Positions 59,937-64,000 of a stretch of 64,000 bases of DNA are shown here, piece by piece (the first letter of the stretch is position 1; every line of letters starts with the position of its first letter). Origin of the DNA: Nocardia beijingensis NBRC 16342 (GTDB lineage Bacteria > Actinomycetota > Actinomycetes > Mycobacteriales > Mycobacteriaceae); contig NZ_BDBC01000017.1 of the NCBI RefSeq assembly GCF_001612785.1, forward strand, positions 124,001-188,000, in the 5' to 3' direction. Position numbers and translations under genes: made by a program. Under the pieces are notes generated by a model. That model saw nothing but the letters and a program-made list of their open reading frames with translations. It searched no databases and was not told the DNA's origin.

Positions 59937-60320
59937 AACTCCTCCACCCCCAGTGGACCAACCCGGCCGATTCTGCCCGTGCCGCTTCCCATCCGTCAAC
60001 ACGGGTGGTACTTGCAAACAACAGCGCCGCACAAAGTTCGATGTCAGGCACTTCCCAAAGCGGGAAATAAGTAGTCAGCTACTTACTAGCTATTGACGGT
60101 TCCGCAGTTACCGGTGAGTAATAAAGTGAACCATCCGGAAAATCGTCCCTTGAATTCGCGGTACAACTCCGACACCGGCGGCGTGGTTCATTTTCCTGGC
60201 CGCGGCGCGGCATCAGGCGCCGCGCCAGTTTGCCCGGCAGCGGTTCTCACGGGTCGGCAGCGGCGGCGCGCTCGGTCTGCACCGGGTCCGGCACCCCTGG
60301 GCGGACTCAGATCGCGTGAG
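59937..60320. other. Gene-free stretch with an AT-rich promoter-like patch
   Basis: A 384-bp gap. The left half contains a locally AT-rich patch (60060-60130) with the palindrome at 60069 and a TTGACG at 60093 followed by TAATAA at 60119, which would be a plus-strand promoter pointing at no gene that I can call. The right half is GC-rich with small frames that lack ribosome sites. Confidence 0.45.
60069..60084. promoter_or_regulatory. Second AGTAG-N4-CTACT palindrome
   Basis: AAGTAG-TCAG-CTACTT shares the AGTAG/CTACT arms and 4-bp spacer with the palindrome at 57507. It is 133 bp upstream of the SRPBCC start, on the far side of the protease-nuclease locus. Confidence 0.6.
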
Positions 60321-60758
60321 TCATGCTGAAGTCGCGCGGAATTCGTGCCACCGATCCACCGCGGTCCGCACGGCCTCTTCGTCCTCTTTCGCATGAGCAC
60401 CGGAGGCTCCGGCCGCGCCGAGAACCACCCCGCCGTCGGTGACGAGCACGCCGCCCGCGAAGGGAATGAAGTCACCGCCATAGAGATGCTGGATACTGCC
60501 GACGATCGCGTCCGGCAGCTGAATCCCGCCCGATGGCCGCAACGCCAGTAAGGCGCTGCGCGCTTTGGCCACAGCGATCCGACTGGTCATCGGCATGCCG
60601 CCGTCAGCGCGTCGTAGCACGATCACCGAGCCGGTGACATCGGTGACGGCCACCGCCAGCGGCGGAAATCCACGCTCGGCGCCGGTCGCCAGCGCCGCCG
60701 CCACCAGCCAATCGGCATCGGCCAGAGCCAGCCCGGGAAGGCGCGGAATCTCGGTCAT
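60321..60758 (-). CDS. GlcG/HbpS-like (DUF336) heme- or cobalamin-binding protein
   Basis: A 145-residue protein of the GlcG/HbpS family. MTEIPRLPGLALADADWLVA is followed by FPPLAVAVTDVTGSVIVLRR and GGMPMTSRIAVAKARSALLA, then GDFIPFAGGVLVTDGGVVLG and GASGAHAKEDEEAVRTAVDR, the family pattern with the loop GASG-x-x-x-x-DE. HbpS of Streptomyces binds heme and senses redox stress; GlcG accompanies glycolate genes. There is no signal peptide here. It is divergent from the BTAD regulator and stands alone. Confidence 0.82.
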   Translation of the reverse strand: MTEIPRLPGLALADADWLVAAALATGAERGFPPLAVAVTDVTGSVIVLRRADGGMPMTSRIAVAKARSALLALRPSGGIQLPDAIVGSIQHLYGGDFIPFAGGVLVTDGGVVLGAAGASGAHAKEDEEAVRTAVDRWHEFRATSA

Positions 60759-61025
60759 GATCCGAATCCAGCGCCACGCGACCGACACCCACGGTCGTCC
60801 GGTTCCACCGGCACCCCTCCGTCCAGTAGTTCGGCGAAGGCCCGACGGCACTTGCCGGACAGTCGGCTCAGGGTGTCGCTTGCGCCCGGTCGCGGTATCG
60901 CGCCGCATGAGTCGTGGCAGCCGCCGCGTTGGGCAGCCGAATCGCCCCGGGCCCGTCGCGGCGGTCGTCATCCCGGGGAACGGGCGGCCCGGCCGACCAC
61001 CTGGAGCCCACGGCAGAATGGGCCG
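60759..61025. other. Divergent promoter region of glcG-like and BTAD genes
   Basis: This 267-bp gap separates the GlcG/HbpS-like and BTAD genes. It is GC-rich and I see no open frame with a ribosome site. The half-site AGTAGTTCG at about 60828 resembles one arm of the locus palindrome but its other arm is missing. Confidence 0.35.
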
Positions 61026-64000
61026 GTGCAGATCGGGATGCTTGGACCGCTCGAGATCCGACTAGACGACGACGGATCGATCGAGGTACCGGGTACCCGC
61101 TTGCGGGCGCTGTTGATCGCCCTCGCGCTCGAAGCCGGCCGCACGGTCCCGCGAACGACGCTGGTCGACTGGATCTGGGGCGAGCAGCCGCCCGCCGACG
61201 CGGCGAATGCCCTGCAGGCGCTGGTCTCCCGGCTGCGCAAGGTGCTGCCGGAAGGCTCACTCGACGGCCAGGCGGGCGGTTACCGGCTGACGGTGGAACC
61301 CGACGCCGTCGACGCCTTGCGTTTCCAGCGGCTTCTCGACCGTGCCCGCGACGGTGACGACGCGCACCGGGCCCAGGTGCTGCGCGACGCTCTCGACCTG
61401 TGGCGCGGTGCGCCGATGCAGGACGTCGGGATGCCGGACAGCGCGGCTTTCGACACGGTGGTCACCCGGCTGGAGGGGCTGCGCCTGGCCGCCATGGAGG
61501 ATCGGTACGAAGCGGAGATCCGCCTCGGCCGTGGCACGGAGCTGATCACCGAACTCACCGAGCTGGTGGCCCTGCACCCGGTGCGGGAACGGCTCGTCGC
61601 CGCGCTGATGCGCGCGCTCGGCGCCGCCGGGCGTGGCGCCGAGGCACTCGTCGTGTACCAGCGCACACGAGAGGCGCTCGCCGACACGCTGGGCGTCGAT
61701 CCATCGCCGGAACTGTCCGCACTGCACGTCGCGCTGCTACGCGGCGAGGCGCGATCCGAAGCAGGCGACCGCAAGACGAATCTGCGGGCCGAATTGACCA
61801 GGTTCATCGGCAAATACGCCGATATCGCCGCCGTGCGCGAACTCATCGCGAACCATCGGCTCACCACATTGACCGGTCCCGGGGGTTCGGGCAAGACCAG
61901 GCTGGCCCTGGAAACCGCGCGGACCATGCTCGACGACCTGCCGGACGGGGCCTGGCTGGTGGAACTGGCGTCCATCGGCGCGAGTGGCGATCTGGCGCAA
62001 TCGGCGCTCGCCGCGCTGGGGCTGCGGGACGCGCTGCTCGGCGGCGCGCCGAACGCGGAGCCGATGGACCGGCTCGTCGCGGCGATCCGCGAGCGCGAGA
62101 CGCTGTTGATCCTGGACAACTGCGAACACGTGATCGAGGCCGCCGCGGCGTTCGCCCACCGATTACTCGGAGAGTGCGGGCGGCTGCGGATCCTCGCGAC
62201 GAGCCGGGAACCGCTCGGCATCATGGGCGAGGCGTTGTGGCTGGTCGAGCCGTTGGCTTTACCGGCGCAGGACGCGGATCCCGGCCAGATCGAGTCCTCC
62301 CCGGCTGTTCAGCTGTTGCGGGACCGGGCCGGCGCGGTGCGCAAGGATCTCGCCGCCGATGCCCCCACGCTGGCGACCATGGCGCGCGTCTGCCGGGCGC
62401 TCGACGGTATCCCGCTGGCGATCGAACTGGCCGCGGCCAGACTGCGCACCATGTCCCTCGACCAGCTCGCCCACCGTCTCGACGATCGGTTCCGCCTGCT
62501 CACCGGCGGCAGCCGGACCGCGATCCCGCAGCACCGGACCTTGCGCGCGGTGGTCGACTGGAGCTGGGAGCTGCTCACCGACGCCGAACGGATGGTGCTG
62601 CGCAGGCTCGCGGTGTTCTCCGGCGGCGCGAGCCTGGAGGCCGCCGAGCAGGTCTGCGCGCACACCGAAGGCGACGAGAACGTGACGGTCCAGGGGTGGG
62701 AGGTGCTCGAGCTGCTGACCGCGCTGACCGAGAAATCGCTGCTGCTCACCGTGGCGGACAGCGGACCGCGCTTCCGCATGCTGGACACGATCAAGCAGTA
62801 CGCCCGCGACCGGCTCGCGGAGTCGGGGGAAGCGGAATCGGCGCGCCGGGCGCATCTCGCCTACTTCACCGAACTCGCCGACACCGCGGAGCCGCACCTG
62901 CGCCGAGCCGAGCAGTTGCAGTGGCTGGCCACTCTCGACGTCGAGCACGACAACATCACTGTCGCGATGCGTGGCGCGCTCGCCGCCTCGGACGCGACCG
63001 GGGCGATGCGGCTCGCGGCGGCCACGGGCTGGTACTGGTGGCTCGGTGGGCACAAGGCCGAGGGCATGGAGCTGATCACCGCGGCCGCGGGCCTACCCGG
63101 CGAGGTGGACGACGAGACCAGGGCCAGGGTGTACGGACTGATCGCGCACTTCATGAGTTCCGGCCCGGGTGACGAGCGCCAGGTGGCGGAGTGGATCCGC
63201 AAGGCGTACCTGTTCAGCCGACGCGGTCCGAGCCGCTACCCGCTGCTCGCGTTCGTCACCGCGCTGGAACACATGTTGCAGGGGCCGGACGCGTTGCTGC
63301 CCGCGTTCGAACCACTCCTCACCGACGACGACCCCTGGGTGCGGGCGCTGGCCCGGCTCCAGCTGGGCAAGGCGCGGATCGCGCTCGGCCGGGCGGGGCG
63401 CGAAGCGGACGAGTATCTCGAAACGGCGCTCGCCGAGTTCACGGCCATCGGCGAACGCTGGGGTATTTCGTTCGCTCTGACGGAACTGGCGAATCGGATC
63501 GCCATGCGGGGTGAGTTCGCCGGTGCGTCCGAGCACCTCGAGCAGGCGATCGCGGTGGTGGGCGAGGTCGGCGCGATCGAAGACGTCTTCCTCATGCGGG
63601 CGCGGCAGGCCCAGCTGTACTGGCTGCTCGGCGACGCGCGGGCGAGCGCGGCCGCCATGGCCGACGCACAGCGGCACGCGGATCGGTCCGCCTGGCCGAA
63701 CGCGCTGGCCGAACTCGCCATGACCAAGGCGGAGCTGGCCCGGTGGAGCGGTGACGCCGAGCAGGCGCACCGGCAGATCGAGATCGCGACGACCATGCTC
63801 GGCAGCGATGCGGAGCAGCCCTACGTCACGGCGCTGACCCACAGCCTGCTCGGCTACCTCGCGGACGGTCTCGACGAAGCCCGTGAACAACACGCCGCCG
63901 CCTTCCGCGCGGCAGCCGACACGGAGTACGCGCCGCTGATCGCCCAGATACTCGTGGGGATCGCCGACCTGTCGCTGCGCGCGGGTCACGACGAGCAAGC
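61026..64000 (+). CDS. BTAD/NB-ARC (AfsR/SARP-like) regulator, cut by window end
   Basis: A large regulator open to the end of the window, over 990 residues visible. The N-terminal winged helix begins VQIGMLGPLEIRLDDDGSIE and includes DWIWGEQPPADAANALQALV. A BTAD helical domain follows (FQRLLDRARDGDDAHRAQVL and TRLEGLRLAAMEDRYEAEI). The NB-ARC ATPase has the P-loop TLTGPGGSGKTRLALETA (about 282-299) and LLILDNCEHVIEAAA and ATSREPLGIMGE. The rest is helical TPR-like. The GTG at 61026 fits the family start. Such SARP-family regulators turn on secondary-metabolite or stress clusters when ligand or ATP is bound. Its target is unknown. Confidence 0.86.
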   Translation, partial: MQIGMLGPLEIRLDDDGSIEVPGTRLRALLIALALEAGRTVPRTTLVDWIWGEQPPADAANALQALVSRLRKVLPEGSLDGQAGGYRLTVEPDAVDALRFQRLLDRARDGDDAHRAQVLRDALDLWRGAPMQDVGMPDSAAFDTVVTRLEGLRLAAMEDRYEAEIRLGRGTELITELTELVALHPVRERLVAALMRALGAAGRGAEALVVYQRTREALADTLGVDPSPELSALHVALLRGEARSEAGDRKTNLRAELTRFIGKYADIAAVRELIANHRLTTLTGPGGSGKTRLALETARTMLDDLPDGAWLVELASIGASGDLAQSALAALGLRDALLGGAPNAEPMDRLVAAIRERETLLILDNCEHVIEAAAAFAHRLLGECGRLRILATSREPLGIMGEALWLVEPLALPAQDADPGQIESSPAVQLLRDRAGAVRKDLAADAPTLATMARVCRALDGIPLAIELAAARLRTMSLDQLAHRLDDRFRLLTGGSRTAIPQHRTLRAVVDWSWELLTDAERMVLRRLAVFSGGASLEAAEQVCAHTEGDENVTVQGWEVLELLTALTEKSLLLTVADSGPRFRMLDTIKQYARDRLAESGEAESARRAHLAYFTELADTAEPHLRRAEQLQWLATLDVEHDNITVAMRGALAASDATGAMRLAAATGWYWWLGGHKAEGMELITAAAGLPGEVDDETRARVYGLIAHFMSSGPGDERQVAEWIRKAYLFSRRGPSRYPLLAFVTALEHMLQGPDALLPAFEPLLTDDDPWVRALARLQLGKARIALGRAGREADEYLETALAEFTAIGERWGISFALTELANRIAMRGEFAGASEHLEQAIAVVGEVGAIEDVFLMRARQAQLYWLLGDARASAAAMADAQRHADRSAWPNALAELAMTKAELARWSGDAEQAHRQIEIATTMLGSDAEQPYVTALTHSLLGYLADGLDEAREQHAAAFRAAADTEYAPLIAQILVGIADLSLRAGHDEQ

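Noticed and set aside
60093-60329. A 78-codon frame after the second AGTAG palindrome
   Set aside because: Proline/arginine-rich, no ribosome site and no recognisable features; kept as promoter-like region only.
61400-63172. A 590-codon frame within the BTAD regulator
   Set aside because: It is the +1 frame of the real gene that starts at 61026 and runs off the window; the real frame has the P-loop and BTAD motifs.

Overview
This window comes from a high-GC, mycolic-acid-producing actinomycete, most likely a Nocardia or a close relative. The basis is a block of genes in the same order as Mycobacterium tuberculosis Rv2237-Rv2247, together with GpgS, an antigen-85-like protein, a PapA-like acyltransferase, an MmpL transporter, a UsfX/SigF pair and a CYP125 steroid hydroxylase. 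GTG and TTG starts are frequent. I see no insertion sequence, prophage, CRISPR array or rRNA. One tRNA is present.

Bases 1-3.6 kb hold the end of a TetR regulator, a solitary adenine DNA methyltransferase, and a convergent nitroreductase/HxlR pair. Bases 3.7-14.2 kb are the conserved core: on the minus strand aceE, mabR, fabD, acpM, kasA and accD6 (pyruvate to acetyl-CoA, then FAS-II and malonyl-CoA supply, with the regulator inside the locus). A lipoprotein gene, a DUF3052 gene, ahpE and tRNA-Val follow on the plus strand. Only one ketoacyl synthase is present.

Bases 14.2-25.3 kb are accessory: an acetyltransferase, three SAM methyltransferases, DUF3303 and DUF3145 proteins, a serine hydrolase with a decayed relative beside it, an XRE/membrane/GPP34 operon, an NDMA-type alcohol dehydrogenase with KstR-like sites, DinB-fold and kinase-fold proteins. 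Bases 25.4-37.8 kb carry fused pabAB, a TerD-HNH nuclease fusion, a translationally coupled cyp125/tetR pair, tandem DUF1254 lipoproteins with a gene-conversion tract, two divergent copies of a tiny membrane protein, and a TerD-vWA protein.

Bases 37.9-49.4 kb are linked to envelope and sulfur metabolism: overlapping genes for a PapA-like acyltransferase, an MFS exporter and GpgS; an antigen-85-like esterase; an SDR/DUF2867 protein; an AI-2E-type permease; OsmC; MetY; a secreted Gly/Ala-rich protein; and CsbD. Bases 49.5-56.3 kb hold a FadR-type regulator with a textbook operator coupled to a fatty-acid-hydroxylase-like protein, an MmpL/MarR divergent pair, usfX-sigF, DUF4254 and VOC proteins. 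Bases 56.3-64 kb hold a GlxA-type regulator, a trypsin-like protease fused to a NUC1 endonuclease facing an SRPBCC protein, a GlcG/HbpS-like protein and a large BTAD/NB-ARC regulator cut by the window end.

The strongest candidate for something undescribed is the protease-nuclease fusion with its convergent SRPBCC neighbour. Near-identical 14-bp palindromes (AGTAG-N4-CTACT) lie upstream of both genes, suggesting one shared regulator for the pair. The second candidate is the operon linking GpgS to a PapA-type acyltransferase and an exporter.
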